DNA of 64,000 nt from Nemania diffusa (GCA_038501195.1 JBBPUQ010000001.1:1240001-1304000), one strand, 5' to 3'; shown: positions 47,583-61,412, numbered from the stretch's first letter. Translations and numbers: made by a program. The notes: generated by a model not told the origin, from the sequence alone.

Positions 47583-48737
47583 TTCTGAGAAGTAGCATGT
47601 TGGTGTAATAAGGGGCAGCTCTGTCTACTTGTAGGTTAGTTGCGATTGATAGTTATGAAGTTAGTGAAGTTTCGAAATTAGGTTATTTGCATCATCTCAT
47701 TTTTGATTGGATGACAACAACAAGTGCAAACCTGTACTTATCACTTTCACTTTGTTTCCCCGAGCAATCATGTAACAATTAGATTGGTATATAAGATAGC
47801 ACACAACTCTACATAGTAGGTATTTTGATGGCTACTCTTTGGTTTTATTGTATCTCTATTCTGTCTTATTTGAGGTTCAAAGGGAACCCCTGCTCACGTC
47901 ATTCTACATAAGGCAACACTTTATCGCCTTAATATTAACTGTTCATTCTTAAGATCATAGTAGATTTAAATGACCTATTTTATCTATTGTGATGTTATAA
48001 AGTGTAGTTTAATGGTATTGAAGCACATATATAATCATGCTGCATTTTTAGGCGTGAAAATAAGTACTTGTAACGTGTTGCACAAGGTATAAAAATCGCC
48101 GTAAATTAAGCCGACCTAAGGGCCTAAGTAACAGAATTGATAAGCCATTCAAATATGTGCACGTGCATGTATGTTTGTCTCACGTTTACATGTGAATCCC
48201 TAGACTTCAAGTGCAGGTGAATGAAGAATTATTCTTTATGCAGCTATCGGTGGTGTTGTGCTCTATCTAGTGGGGACTTTGCTGGCGTGCAGCGGGTTGT
48301 CCCGCACAGTGTTCAATTGGTAGGCAGGTACTTTTTTTTCTAATGGCATTCTGTACCGCACGTCGCGTCTGCAGCTCTAACCGCGTCTCTCATAAACACT
48401 TACACGAATCCACTAAAGTACCTCCCACCCTCTCCTGTACTTAGACCACGCCACACAACACCTACAACCTCCAACCCGCCCAAAGTCTACCTTGGTCACA
48501 TTGTTTACCTAGAGTCTACTCTGAGAGCATTAATAGTCGAATTCTTCTGTCAATTGGCCTCTATTCCGTTCCAGTATCGAAGACAGTCAACCGCACAGTC
48601 TTGCCGCCCACCCGACGTTGTTCGTGGGCTTAGTCGCAGTGCTAAAAACTCAAGTTTACATTCAAACCCTCTGCATATACGTTACCTCATGAATCTGCCG
48701 TAGAACGTCGAGTGCGAGCTCAGATACGTCCCCGATA
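47583..48737. promoter_or_regulatory. Divergent promoter region jmjC / cdc45
   Basis: This 1.16 kb stretch is strongly AT-rich from 47600 to about 48250 and C/T-rich near cdc45 (48400-48730). No specific site is called and no other gene is seen. Confidence 0.5.
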
Positions 48738-51419
48738 ATGTATCTGCCCCGCGACCTCATATCCAAACTCTACACTCACCTACAAAACACTCGGCATCCG
48801 CTATCGCCTCCGGTCTTGATCCTTGTCGCCCTCGAACCCGATGCTCTCAGCGCTTGTCGAATCTTTACCAGGCTCCTTAAACATGACTACATACCCCATA
48901 AGATTCACCCGGTAGCTGGCTATGGCGACCTCGAACGCGCTGGCCAGGAGCTTGTGGCGCCTATGATGGAGACACGCGGTGGAAGTGGAGGTGTCGTCAT
49001 CTGCCTTGGCGTCGGTGGCATGGTTGATATGGGCACAATATTAGGTCTCGAGGTCGAGGGGGAAGAGTCAAGCTTCAACGGTGTCGAGGTATGGGTAATT
49101 GACTCGCATAGGCCGTGGAATTTAGGCAATGTCTTCGGAGGGTTTCCTCTTGACCCTATCTCAGATGCTGCCGCGAGCTATCAATCACGCGGTCCTAGAG
49201 GCGTTACCTCGGGCCGTATAGAACGCTCTTATAAGCCTGGAAAGGGTGGCATTGTAGTTTTTGACGACGGCGACATTCAGGAAGGGTTAGATGCAGAACG
49301 AGATGCATACCTAAGCCTAGTTGAGATGCCAGATGTTGAGGATCACGGTGAGGCATACGATGACGGCGGGTCGGAAAGTGAGCAAGAACCGGAGCAGGAG
49401 GTCGGAGCGAAATCAGGTCAGAAGCGAAAATCCTGGTCAGATCGTGATGAAGAGACTAGCGACGATGACGATGACCGACCACGGCAAAGAAGGCGAAGCA
49501 ATTCGGTAAGATTCTTTGGCACTCATTTCTTGTGGTGGTATTGACAAATAATATAGTCAACACCAATTCCCGATTCACCACGTCGACCGGCACAACGAGG
49601 ATTGGTCTCTCTACAGAACTCTGTAATGTTTTCTGATGACGTAGACGATCCGCCATCAGCAGCACAGCCCCCTAAAGCTCCGTCTGCTCGTACGTTGAGG
49701 CGACGACTCTTAAGAATGAGGCGCGAAAATGAGGATGTGCTTCGGAAATACTACCGAATGGGTGCTTCTTATTCAGAGCCAATATCTGCCATGATATACT
49801 CCCTGGCATCGGAGCTGGGTAGAGAGGATAACGATCTTCTATGGTTGACCATTGTTGGTGTTACTTCCACGGAACTTTATGGTCGCTCGTCTGCAGGACT
49901 TGCCGTCACGGTTCGCGGTTCCGATTCGAAAATAACCAATGGCTGGATGGGCGTTCGCGGAGCACGGATAAGACAACTATTGAGAGACGAAGTACGGCGT
50001 CTTAATCCACCAGAGCTTGGATCTAAAGACGCTAGAGTTACGGCTGCAGAAAGCGCCGGGGTCATTCCAACAACAGCCAGAAGTCCAGAAGATACAAGTA
50101 TAAGGCTCTCTCCCGAGCCCAAATTCCTGCTCATAAGACACTGGAGTTTGTACGACAGTATGCTTCACTCCCCCTATCTTTTCTCGCGGCTGCGTATATG
50201 GAGCGATAGTGGCTTGAAGCGCCTACACAAGCTGTTGGCCAAGATGGGCGTGAGCCTAGTTCAATGCAAGCAGAGCTACACCCACATGGATATGATGGTC
50301 AAAAAGGAACTACGCAGCAAACTTTTGAAATACGCTTCGCTATATAACCTGGACGACATGGTACCCGCTGCAGAAACGGATGGCAGGGACAGGGGAGGCG
50401 CTAAAGATGGTTGGGGTTTTGTTCGAAGCTGGGGCTGGCGCGCAACGCTTAGTGCACAGGATGTCGGCGTAGTAATCGGCGCCTTACTTGAGGTCGGTAG
50501 GCACAGCACAGTAATGGATGAAGACGGCCGCATACGTGCGAGCCAAGCCCAAGATTCCGAGGACGACGGCGGCGCTGCCGAATCACAGGAGTGGGTAAGC
50601 CGGTTTTGGGAGGCTTATGATGCTCTTGAGAAGTAAGTTCTCTTCTGTTTCTGTCTAATCAGAAAGCTAACATATATGCCCAGCATCGATGCCCTCAAAG
50701 CTGGCCTCCCTACTGCACAGTATCTCCATCGCGCTATCTTTCGCACAGGTACATCGCTTATAGGCAAACGACAAATTAAACACTTGCACGCTTTTCGTAT
50801 GTGTGTCATAAAAGATGGACCAGATGTTTCTCTCTTCGCCCACCCGGCCGCCCTCACAAAGTTGGCACTCTGGATTGGCGAGGCCCTTGCCGAGCAAGAA
50901 AAAGACGCCAACGGAAAACTTGCTTACGGTGGACGAGGTACGCCCCTGGTAGTGGCGAGTCTGAACGAAAAGCGCGGTGTTTACGTCGTGGTCGGCACAG
51001 GGGGCGGTGGCGGCCCAGACCTTGCGTTTTTAGATCGCGAAGGCGCAAAAGAAAAGGAGGCCGCGAAAGCAGCCAAGGCAAAAGAACGGGAACTCCGGCG
51101 CACGAACAAGGAAAAGATCAGGGAGAAAAAACGTGCCGCTCGAGCTGCTGCAGGTATCGACGAAGATGGGGAAAACGAAACCGAGTCGGAGGCCAGCGAG
51201 TCCGATTCGGACTCCGACTCGGACGAAGAAGACGAGCAGGAAAAACGCAAAGACCGCGGCTACGGCCTAAACAAATTCGGCAGTGCCTTCCAAGATGTGG
51301 TCAGCGAAACGAATGCTCGTGTGCGAATCGACAGCTTCGAGCACTGCGTAGTCGAAGTGCGAAAGGAGGATCTCACTGGGTTCCTAGAAAGCCTGAGTAT
51401 GAAGGCCGTGGTTGGGTAG
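48738..51419 (+). CDS. CDC45: DNA replication initiation factor Cdc45
   Basis: Cdc45 joins MCM2-7 and GINS to form the CMG replicative helicase at origins. Exons: 48738-49505, 49557-50632 and 50684-51419, with both introns 51 nt; the product has 859 residues. The N-terminus MYLPRDLISKLYTHLQ and the DHH-like fold segments (VLILVALEPDALSACRIFTRLLKHDYIPHKIHPVAGY, split here for length) are diagnostic, as is VWVIDSHRPWNLGNVFG. An acidic, Asp/Glu/Ser-rich loop (about 205-285) with a basic RPRQRRRSNS patch interrupts the domain, as in other fungal Cdc45. Later landmarks are LWLTIVGVTS, FMR-like HAFRMCVIKDG and a charged Lys/Glu coiled stretch followed by DSDSDSDEEDE (about 735-790). It is divergent from the JmjC gene. 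Confidence 0.96.
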
Positions 51420-54322
51420 GTAGGCTACATGTCAGTTCAAGGGCAATAACTTTTGGGGGTGGCCGCATTCATTTTGCTATTGGGAGTTCAAGCGATCATG
51501 GTGTTGAGGGCGAAACCACATTTGCATTGCTTGCATCAGGGACACAAAATCCACTTTTTCTTACGGGCTACACGAACAGCTTGTCACATCATATTCCATA
51601 CGGAGGGAACTGAGACGACGATAATGGTTGATGATTCGATTAGCTTGAGAATGAGAGCGGAAGGCAGGCCATCACTTGATCGAGGGACTGTTGGCGGAGT
51701 CAGATCTGGGGAATATGCATTCCATGTCAGATATCATTCTCGAGAATATATATGCATGCTTCATCTCTCATCGACGTACTAAACAGACCATTTTTCCACT
51801 TGCCATTTTCGTAACGAGGCAAATTAGTACGCGGGCGCGGCCTAAATTAATAGTATAAGCGACATCCAGCCACCATCCCAAGTGGCTAAAGGAGTGTTAC
51901 ACAAGCCCATGATCTCGTCTAGGGCTACGTCAGCTAGGTATCTAATTGCATCCTTCGCATAGGTGGTGGCCCGTAAGCACCGAGGTAACTGTACTGCGTC
52001 ACGATCGTAAAATGAACTGCTATGCCAACATAATCTATATTAGTTAGGTAGGTAACGTAAATACCCCATTTATATACGGGCTACAGCCCGCGCTATTCAC
52101 ATATATGCTATGAGCAACACATGATACCCTATCTACCGGATGACGTAAATATCCGTCGAGCGGAATAGTGTGCTACCAGAAAATATTGTGTGGCGGTACC
52201 AAGTGAGTGGTAAGTAAATACACATGTAAAGTGGGGTTCTATCCAGATCGGCAAATGATATGAGAGATATCAGCTGTCAGCAGTTGTTATTTCTAGGTAC
52301 GTACTCTAGATTACCCCGCCATAACTAGCGCTACTAATACAGAACACACACTTGAGAAAGCACCCCGCTATTCCCTTCGATTCCATCCCGTCTCTCTAGA
52401 GTCTAGCTTGTCGCCTGTCCTATCTGATTAATTCGAATCAAGCTGCCACCGCTCTAGACTAGGTACATGAACCTGAGGCAGGTGTCTCCTATTGGACTGG
52501 AAACTTGTCATTGTTTAATAGCTGTTTGCAGGGTTCAACTTGTCCAGTTTTGTTCACATGTTCCTACAATCAAACCATACCTCAAACTCTCTATCTTGCG
52601 TCAAGCCCGATACTATATATATAGCCAGACATACATACAGTCAGACACATTAACACACACAAATTATAGATCCATAGATCGCACTAGGTTAAAGCATACG
52701 TAAGTCGATATATCCCATCTAGCTTGCATGATCCATCGCGTTGCGCTGCGTTGCCAGTGCCGTATGCGGTAGATATGCATCCCATCGAGCACCAAGTGAA
52801 ATTACATTGCACCCAATCCTCAACCTCGCTTCAATCTCATAACGGTTTAACCCCTTACCTACCTCCCTCTCTGTAACACTTCGCTATGATCCTCCTGCAC
52901 GCACACAAGGGAACCTGCAGCAAAAGAAATCTCGAGTGGGATGCCTGCCTACCTACCTACCTACCCACTGCGTACCTACCTACCTAAGGCACCTAGGCGC
53001 CTACCTATAGGTATATAGTAAAAGCAGGCACAGACAACCCAATCGAATGGGCGGCGGGTGCGGCCCACCCACTCACCATCGTTCATTATGTTGCCTACCC
53101 AGTACTCTGTACCCAGGCGCTACTCAGTCGGAGGCGGTTCAAATCTCGTCAAAGCCCGGAAGCGGCCGGCGGAGGCATTGTTTCTACCCAGGTAGGTAGG
53201 TAGGTAGTCTTTTATCGACGTTAGCAATTAATAGGGAATGGTCAAGGTCGCACGCCACGCGGCCAAGCCCTGGACATACGAACCCTCGGCCATGTCGTTT
53301 TGAAACAAAGGGCCAAGCAGCAATGGCTGGTCTCTTTTGGATCGATCAATTAGTCAATTAGTCAATCAGTCCCTTGTCGCGCGTTACAACCGAACCGCTA
53401 CCCGAGAGCCCTGTCCGTCGTCTATTGCTACCTGCTATCTACCTAGCTACATGCCTACTACTCATTTCGTCTCTTTATGTACTCATCTCACTACTTACTT
53501 GTTACTGTTCCAGGGGGCGTCTGCTGATGGAGTGAAATAAGCAGTCCTTCATTACTGACAACAAACACGCAGAGAATAATAACACAGCCGTGTCTCACCC
53601 ACCCCTAAATCAATCAATCGAGTTTGGGTCCGTTCTCGTCCCTCTTTTTAGTTTTACACAAGCGAAGATCCCGAGGCGCGAACTTGTCAAACTTCTCGAA
53701 CCGCCTGAATTTGTCGAGTTTCTAGAATTGCCCCTCCGCGCATTCCGCGCTAGCGTGTGACGAGACAAAACGATTACCCCCCGATTGCCCCGATCCCGAC
53801 TCATGCGGCTCTGGCCTTACGCTTATACACAAAGTGTAAAGTACACCACAAGTACTGTACTAAGAGCGACCTGTTACGGTACCTAGCCGTTGTTACAACC
53901 CCACCCTATTACTTACCTATTTCGTACTTGCTTGTATTCTGTATCTAGCGCTGGCCCGCGGTCCTACCATACTTCGCCTAGGTAAGTTGATAGTGCCTGC
54001 CCGCCTGGCCACACTTCACCTCTTTGCACACAGCACAGAGCAGCGCAGCGCATCATCACCTGGACTTAGGTACCTGCTAGACTAGCACGAGCATTTATCA
54101 TACATACTACTTAGACTACCGACCTACATCTTCGCCTTGCCTCGCCTAGCCCACCCGCCTACCTAGACACAACTATACATCCATCCATCATCTATCTATC
54201 TACCCACTACTAAGTTACCGATTACTTAGACACACCTCTTACATACTTCCTACATTAGCGACTCCTGAGCGTTTTTGACTTGCTATTTCCACCTTGTCGA
54301 TCCCGATACCCTGACATAGAAC
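51420..54322. other. Long gene-free region upstream of ncs1
   Basis: These 2.9 kb lie between cdc45 and the calcium-sensor gene, which point the same way. They hold no supported gene. TACCTA runs are dense at 52938-52990 (on both sides of an AGGCGCC-type palindrome) and TAGGTAGG at 53190-53206. From about 53380 to 54320 the plus strand is C/T-rich with CTAT repeats, consistent with a long ncs1 promoter and leader. Confidence 0.55.
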
Positions 54323-55263
54323 ATGGGAAAATCGTAAGTCTTCTTCTGTCGCTCTCTTCCCCGCAACGAGAACATCCTAGCCCTCTTGGCCATCCTTGTC
54401 GTTGGATACCATCGCAGCGTTGTTGCGACAATTCTATCCACGACTACCAACACGCGCGCGCTTTCTCTCTCTTTTCCTGTCAAGAGGGTGTGCAATATAG
54501 AGCGTTGCGCGCACACTCGCTTTGCCAATGCGACATTCTAACCTCACGTGTCTCTTGCTAGTCAATCCAAACTCTCGCAGGAGCAGCTCGCCGAACTCCA
54601 GAAGTCCACCCACTTTGACAAGAAGGAATTGCAACAGTGGTATAAGGGTAGGTTGAATCCAGCACCCCGTGTTCCGGTGTGACAAGGCTTACTCTTCTTG
54701 CTGCTAGGATTCCTGAAGGACTGCCCCTCGGGCATGCTTACGAAAGAGGAGTTTCAAAAGATCTATCGGCAGTTTTTCCCTTTCGGGGACCCGTCCTCGT
54801 TTGCCGATTATGTTTTCAACGTATTCGATTCCGATAAGTCGGGGTCCATCGATTTCAAGGAGTTCATCTGCGCGCTGAGTGTTACGAGCCGAGGCAAGAT
54901 GGAGGACAAACTTGATTGGGCCTTCCAACTATACGATATTGATGGGGATGGCAAGATCAGCTACGAAGAGATGCTCAAGATCGTAGAGGCAATATACAAA
55001 ATGGTATGCATCGGTCACACGGCATCACACAAGGAAAGTCAAGTAATGGTGCATTCCTGCTAATGCGTCATCTTATTAATCAGGTCGGTTCCATGGTGAA
55101 GTTACCCGAAGATGAAGATACCCCAGAGAAGCGTGTCCGGAAGATTTTCCGCATGATGGATAAAGACGAGAACGGCAGTCTGGATATGGACGAGTTCAAA
55201 GAGGGAAGCAAACGCGACGAGACAATCGTGTCAGCCCTATCGCTATACGATGGCTTGGTGTGA
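54323..55263 (+). CDS. NCS1: Neuronal calcium sensor Ncs1/frequenin
   Basis: This is an EF-hand calcium sensor. Yeast Frq1 activates the phosphatidylinositol 4-kinase Pik1 at the Golgi, and fungal Ncs1 links calcium to growth. Four exons: 54323-54333, 54562-54647, 54708-55003 and 55084-55263. The first coding exon is 11 nt, and its intron of 228 nt is the longest I model in the window. The product is 190 residues, exactly the frequenin length. MGKSQSKLS gives an N-myristoylation site at Gly2. EF1 is degenerate (CPSG, about 37-40), as in the family; EF2 (D73-E84), EF3 (D109-E120) and EF4 (D157-E168) keep calcium-binding Asp/Glu positions. The C-terminus SLYDGLV is conserved. All junctions hold phase. 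Confidence 0.97.
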
Positions 55264-57241
55264 TGATATCCGACTAGCCTAGCTAGGTGCGGATCTCCCC
55301 GAGAGAGACACGGGCCATGGCCACAAGGTCTAGGCGAGGCCGGCGGACGGCCTGGGTAGGACGGGAAAGGACTACTTGATGATCCGTAGACGGAAACGGG
55401 GGGTTTGGTTCCCGCAAGGGCCGGTGACAGACAAGCCGTGATCCCTTTTTTGTTTTCCTTCTCTCCCTATCTCTCTCTCTCTCTCTTGCCTTCTTCCTGT
55501 GGGCGTTATTGTATGTTGAGAGGGAATGACAAAACCTTGATGATTATGAGCTCAGCTTTCTCATGGCCAACTACTCTGTACTCCCTCCCTGCTCCGCGCC
55601 CTGAATAGTGAACTATTAGTCTAGCTGAAGCACGTCACGGCCACGTGTGGATTACCTACTAAGTACCACGCAACACAACGCAAAGAATAAGCATCATTGA
55701 TCCCTTTGTGACTCACGCCATTCATCCATTCATTCCCTTGCCAGCTTTCTTTCTCGCAGCTTCGGTAGGAAGTAAACAGGCTTTCCCACCGACGATATAG
55801 GCACGAGGAAAGCTCTCCCGTGCTGCGCCTCGCTAGCATAGCCTCCTTACCTACCTACTTGGGAACCCGCCCAGCTCGTCATTGGTCAGGGCGAAGGCAA
55901 CCATGCCAGCACATCTGCTTAGTGGGCGTGGGAACAATAGCTATAGGATGTAGGTATGTGCTGCGCAGTAGACGATCTGTCGAATTTCGGCCCGGCGCGA
56001 GGCGAAGGTTGGAGTATATATGTAAGCAAGTGTAACAAACAACCGATACAGTACCTGGATCGCTTATCACATCTCGAGTCCCTCTACTTGTTATTGAAGC
56101 AGATGCTGAGCACAGCCCTCTTATATGGAGGTTCTCTGTTGTGTTGCTCGCGACGTACGCCGTATATGTAGATATATGCATGCATGGTTGGCTGGGTGGT
56201 TGCCTCGGTAGTTTTTTGGGTCGGGTTGTGGAGGCTTAGCTTGCAGTACATATTACCTATACCACCTTTGCAGGACGAACTTTATATTGCGTAGGTAGAG
56301 AGCTGTGGCTTGTGAATTTTTATGGCATGTGAAAGGGGATAAGGTTCGTGGGATGGGGGAGTTGAGTTAATAATCATAATAGACTCCGAGGCACTGAGAT
56401 GTGGGCACTGCTCCTGAAAGGAGTAACCAGATAGATGACTGCTCATATTCCCTGCCCCCTTCCTTTCGCCCTCTTGTGAATATCTCGCAATTATCACCTC
56501 CCTCTGTTCTATACTAACATCAATCTCAGACAAGACTTCAACTCTAGATATCCCATCACCCACCTATCACGCGCATCCCTAGTCTCCGCCGCCCAGTCCA
56601 CAGTCACGGGTATGCGCATGTGAACAGCCGAGGCACCGTTGTACGTGTCACCGCGCCCGTTAGAGTTGCGAGAACACGAGATGAAAGCTCGGCCCCTGCA
56701 GAAGCTTTTGACAGCGCAAGCAGCTAACCTGGCTGATCGATCGCCTGATTTCGAAAACTCTACGCATGCGAGATTGATGTGGTCTACAGGCCTTACCCTG
56801 GCGTACATATAATTTTCAGCCGAGGTTCTAATATTTCTGTCGGGGCCAACCTTAATTGTAGTGTCATGCGCAAAGGGTAGGGGGTGGAGATAACGGGCAA
56901 AGGAATCTCAAGGATGGGGATTCAGGTATTCACGATTCATGAGTAGAGTAGAGTCATACAGTTAGTTTCTGGTATTAGAAAGCGGCCATAAGTGTACATG
57001 AAACAAGGAGCTTTCTCCATCGTCTTCTTCTTGTCCCGCTTCCCTAGTCGTGGTTCGCTTCGTTACCCATCAAGCAGCAGCTTCAACTTCAAAGGGATAT
57101 AAGGAACATGAAAACCACAAACGCAGGGACATATGGGACCCAAAACCAATGTATTAATGCGAACACCCGACCCCATAACCTAGCTAGATATGAACGATTC
57201 AGAAATGAAAGGTCATCCGTCGTGGCGGACACGCTCGGCGC
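55264..57241. other. Convergent intergenic region, 2.0 kb
   Basis: This lies between the 3' ends of ncs1 (plus) and the acyl-CoA synthetase gene (minus). It includes a (CT)8 run at 55471-55486. A 99-codon minus frame at 56509-56808 and a 93-codon one at 56282-56563 are the longest but show no known motif. No gene is called. Confidence 0.5.
55471..55486. repeat. (CT)8 microsatellite
   Basis: A perfect CT dinucleotide run in the 3' flank of ncs1, inside a longer pyrimidine-rich stretch. Confidence 0.9.
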
Positions 57242-59471
57242 CTAGCTAGACGAGCTGTAGGCCTCGTCCACTTGATCCTTGTACTTGTTAAGGATGCCTT
57301 TACGGTTGAGCTTTTGGGCAGCTGTTACGAGGCCCTAGGTAAAAAATTAGTTGGCAATGTACCACAGAATATTACACGTCGGGATATCATCAGACTTACA
57401 TTTTGTGGGGTCCACTCCTCGTCGGACAGTGCAACACCCTCGATGATCTCGATGCCAGACAAGCCGCCAGCCCGTCCCGTGTTCTGTAGTTCCCTAAGTA
57501 CGATGCTCTTTAGCTTCTTGTTGTGGACCAACTCCTCTAAACTATTGCCTTCGATACCGTTGTCGGCTGCGAGCTTCTTCAACGCCGGCTCAGCAGGGAC
57601 AATGATAGCGATCGGCTTGGCCTTGTTCTGGTCCGCGTAAACACAAATATTACCAACAACAATCGCAGATCTGTAGACCGATTCAAGTTTCTCTAGCGCG
57701 ATGTATTCACCGTTTAGAGTCTTGATCAGGTTCTTCTTGCGATCGATAATCTTCAAATGGCCGTCAGCATCCCACTCGCCGATATCGCCCGTCTTGAACC
57801 AGCCGTCAGCTATGTTTTCCTGGGTTTCCTTTTCATTCTGGTAGTACTCCTCTAGAACACTGGGACCGCGGATCCAAATCTCGCCCTGGGGGTTGGGCTT
57901 GTTTGTAGCGTAGTATCCAGCATCTGGGAAGTCTACAAGCTTAATCTCGATGGAGGCAGGCATAGCACCAATGCTGTCGGAAGACCACTCCGAGGGGTCC
58001 ATGAGGGTACCCATGGCGGCAGTTTCGGTGAGACCGTAGCCGATAATCATAGGTGCAATAGCCATAGAAATGAAACGCTGAGTCTCCTTGGATACAGGGC
58101 CACCGCCATTCATGCAAAGCTTGAGGCGTCCTCCTGTGGCTTCCTTGATCTTCTTGAAAACAACATGGTCCAGCAAGCCGGAGCCTGGAAGCCCCATAGA
58201 CATGAGTCTGCTCTTCAAGCCGAGGGCACCCCAGAACATATTCTGAACTACAGGGCCGCCAGCATTGACCTTGGCAGTGATACCTTTCTTGACCGTTTCA
58301 AAGACAGCTGGCACGCCAACAAGAACGGAGGGCTTGAATTCGCGGATATCACCGGCACAGTTGCGAACAGAGGTATCGGAAAGCGTCTTCGGGTTTCCAT
58401 AGCCCATTGTCGCTCCCCAAGACAAGCACGCATTTTCGAATACAAGTTCTAAAATGTGAGCCAGGGGAAGATAGGTCAGGAGACTATCACCAGGCCCGAT
58501 AAAGGGTTGCACAACTACACTGACGCCGGCAACTAGAAAATAACAGTGAGTAGGGAGCATTTGGGGTTGATGTGGACGGACCCACCTGCGGCGACAAGGG
58601 CCTTATGCTTCAGAGGCACACCCTTGGGCGTGCCTGTGGATCCAGACGTGTACATAATGCAACATAGATCATCTGGTGATGGAGGAGTAGGTTCAGCAGG
58701 GTTATCCCTGCCAAGCTTCTCAAGCTCCTTGGAACTCAAGACGGTGATGTGGCTGTAAGCGCTCTTGAGGTTGTTGATGTGTTCTTGCTTGACCTGATTC
58801 TGACTGTTCCATATGACATAGCGCACTTCCTTCGCTTCCTTGAGCACGTTGCCCAGCGTGGGAATAAGGTGAGGGTCGAGGAAGACGGCCTTAGCTGCCG
58901 TGGCCACCATTGAGTGTCGCAAACCTTCCTCACCAAGCGTGTCATAGGCAGTCACAACGGCCATAGACTGGGAGGCCGCGGCGTGGAACGTAGTCAGCCA
59001 GTTAGCACTGGTGGCGGCGAAAATGTGTACCCTGTCACCCTTGGCCATGCCGAGCTTCCTCAGGCCGGAGCCAACGTTGAGGGCCAGTGTCTCGTAGTCG
59101 TTAAATGTGACATACTCGTAAGGGCTAAGCTCAAAGTAAGTCCAAGCCTTGTCAACTTGCTGCTCCTTGCCATCGACTATCTTCTTGACCTTCTTCGTTT
59201 CCTGGTGGGTGCGGATGAGCCGTCGAGAGCCCATACACTTAGCATTGCCATACCTGGCAACGCTCACTCGCAGAAGCTCGTAGGCGGTAGAGATGTTCTC
59301 AGCGGGTTTTGTGATCAAACCATCCTTGGTCAAGGGGTGTCGACGAGGTTTCGTCTCACCTGCGATGTCGGGAGCACCGGGGGATTCGATCGAGTATGGA
59401 CCTTGCGTCCACTTCTTGGGTTGCAGGACTTGGTCCTGGAACTTGGACTCTCGCCACTCGTGTTTTGTCAT
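57242..59471 (-). CDS. FAA1: Long-chain fatty acid-CoA ligase (Faa1/Faa4-like)
   Basis: This enzyme activates long-chain fatty acids to acyl-CoA with ATP via an acyl-adenylate, for lipid synthesis, import and beta-oxidation. Exons: 59471-58586, 58532-57400 and 57334-57242; the product is 703 residues, close to yeast Faa1/Faa4 (about 695-700). The AMP-binding P-loop YTSGSTGTPKG is at 274-284. After the first intron come LLTYLPLAHILE, GYGLTETAAMG and the FACS signature DGWFKTGDIGEWDADGHLKIIDRKKNLIK (split by its landmarks DGWFKTGDIG and DRKKNLIK). The catalytic Lys-bearing C-terminal lobe is complete, with LNRKGILNKYKDQVDEAY coded by the small last exon. No signal peptide or PTS1 is seen, so it is probably cytosolic, ER- or lipid-droplet-associated. 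Faa1 versus Faa4 cannot be resolved; the symbol is nominal. Confidence 0.95.
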
Positions 59472-61412
59472 GGTTTAGTGGACTTATGTGGGATTGGGAA
59501 GAAGAGGCAGACCACGAAAGAAGGGCGTTGAGGTGTCTTCGGGGGGTATCGGGGTCGATGTCAGTTGGTCGAGCTGAGCTAAGTAGCTTTGTGAGTGAGG
59601 AATAAAATACAAATTAGTCGAGATTGTCAGGATCGTGTAGCAATGAGATGGTATTGTCGTGATGAATGATAGGATGTTCTCGATAGGAATGGCTGGCACT
59701 GTGATATATTACTTCGTCATGTCATGGACTCTTGCAGAGGATGGTTGGTGGTAGGTAGGTGCAAGAGGTGTGCTCTCGGGAAGAAGCAGCTTTTACACTA
59801 CGCGGGTGTTTAGTACGGCCCCGATTAATCGAGACTGCTAGGTGCCTACACTAGTGTAGTCGTCACTTGTTGGGGTTGATTGGTGGTGGTCAGGCAATGT
59901 AGATAGCTGGCTCCTTCCTGCAGTGCCTGTGCCTACAGTGCAGCAACCAAGCAGTATTAGACTCTTAGCTGGCCCCATGACGAAACCCTACAGCTCAATG
60001 CGCTAGACAGCACGATTAGTGTACCTACCATTTGTACTAGGTATTGTACCGATTGATCAGATTGTGTGGGTACCCCTGCGGGGGTGGGGGAGGGAACGCC
60101 CTTGTTCTTCTGTGACGCCTGATAGTGCAGAATGCCTACTATACGCCTAGCCCCGACGAGGAATAGGTCTTCTCGGCACTCATTGGTGCTGTTTTGTTTA
60201 CCTGTTGTCTCCGAGATGTGTCGCTGGCATTGTACCGTCACATAGCCACCACCACTTCGTATGACCTCACTGCTCATCAGCTTTGTAGCACCGGGAAGTA
60301 CATAGGGGTGTTCCATTGGTGTTTGCTTACTCACCTAAGTTACTACTATCCCATACGTCACGATATTCGTAAGTGCTTTTAAACCCTAGCTAAAACGGTC
60401 TTACATTCGAGCAAGAACAAGCAACAAGATGAGAAGCTCTTGTTCAACACTTTAGTAACATCTACTGTCTTTTTTTAACAGAGTATAACCCTTTCCTTAT
60501 TCTAGTGTAGTTGAGACGCCTAGAGCCATGCCAAGCAACAGGGCCTAACACTAAATTCCGAGGTGCGTTCTACACCGGCTTTGCTTTGCTGCATAACACC
60601 GAGATTGTTAATAACACTGAGATGCACCCCGCCCCAATAAGCGCTTATTCAAGGACCGAGTGTAACCTTTCTAGAGATTGGCCCTCTGTAAACTTCTCCA
60701 ACCTAGCACGCCTGCAATACGATTTGTTATCATATCATATGAATATAGAGCTGTTATAGATAATACCAATAGTATGTTCGGCCGAGACCTGCAGATATGT
60801 CTGTCTAGGACTCTAGGAATACTTGGGAGCTTTAATTATAAGCTAACTTAAGCTAGCACAGCTCTAGCTAAGCCTAGATTTGGGTACTCTAGGCGAGTAA
60901 ACTAGCCTAATGCCTAGTGATCTAGGCATAACAAATATTATCGAAAAGTATTTTTATATGCACGGCTTTTATCAAACTCCTAATGATAAGTACCTTCGTC
61001 TATCTCACTCGCAATAAGTCACCCCAGGTCTTGGCTTGCAGGAGCACGGAGGAACCGCCAAGGTCTAGATATTGGAGATTTCTTGTATATCCGGCTGCTT
61101 GGATTCTCTGTGTGCACACTCGGTTAAAGCAGCAACGAGCTGGTTTCGCTGTACCTGGTTATCAACGTGAAGGATTCTAGCCAAGGAGTCTGGATCAGCT
61201 CAGTCTCGCTGGTTCGACCACGGTGTAACGCAGTTTTGCATGAGCGCAGAATTCGACGTGGACTCGCGAGATCGCCATCGATCCCGTGTCACCTCAGCAC
61301 GAGATATTGTGCCATCTCATTACAGTTCAGATTTCATCTCGGCTGCAATCGAATCTATTCTGCCCAACCAGTCATTCATGGGAATACCCGCTTTTACGGA
61401 TTATTGTTCCAT
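59472..61412. other. Divergent intergenic region, 1.9 kb
   Basis: This holds the promoter of the acyl-CoA synthetase gene (minus) and that of the Rkm5 gene (plus). A TA-rich, CTAG-rich stretch runs from 60750 to 60950. A 61-codon frame at 61240-61425 overlaps the Rkm5 start in another frame. I see no supported gene. Confidence 0.5.

Noticed and set aside
53127..53138. GGTTCAAATC, another B-box-like string
   Set aside because: Flanks do not form a T-stem or cloverleaf.
56509..56808. 99-codon minus frame in the ncs1/acyl-CoA synthetase interval
   Set aside because: Contains an RGD by chance but no family signature or flanking exons.
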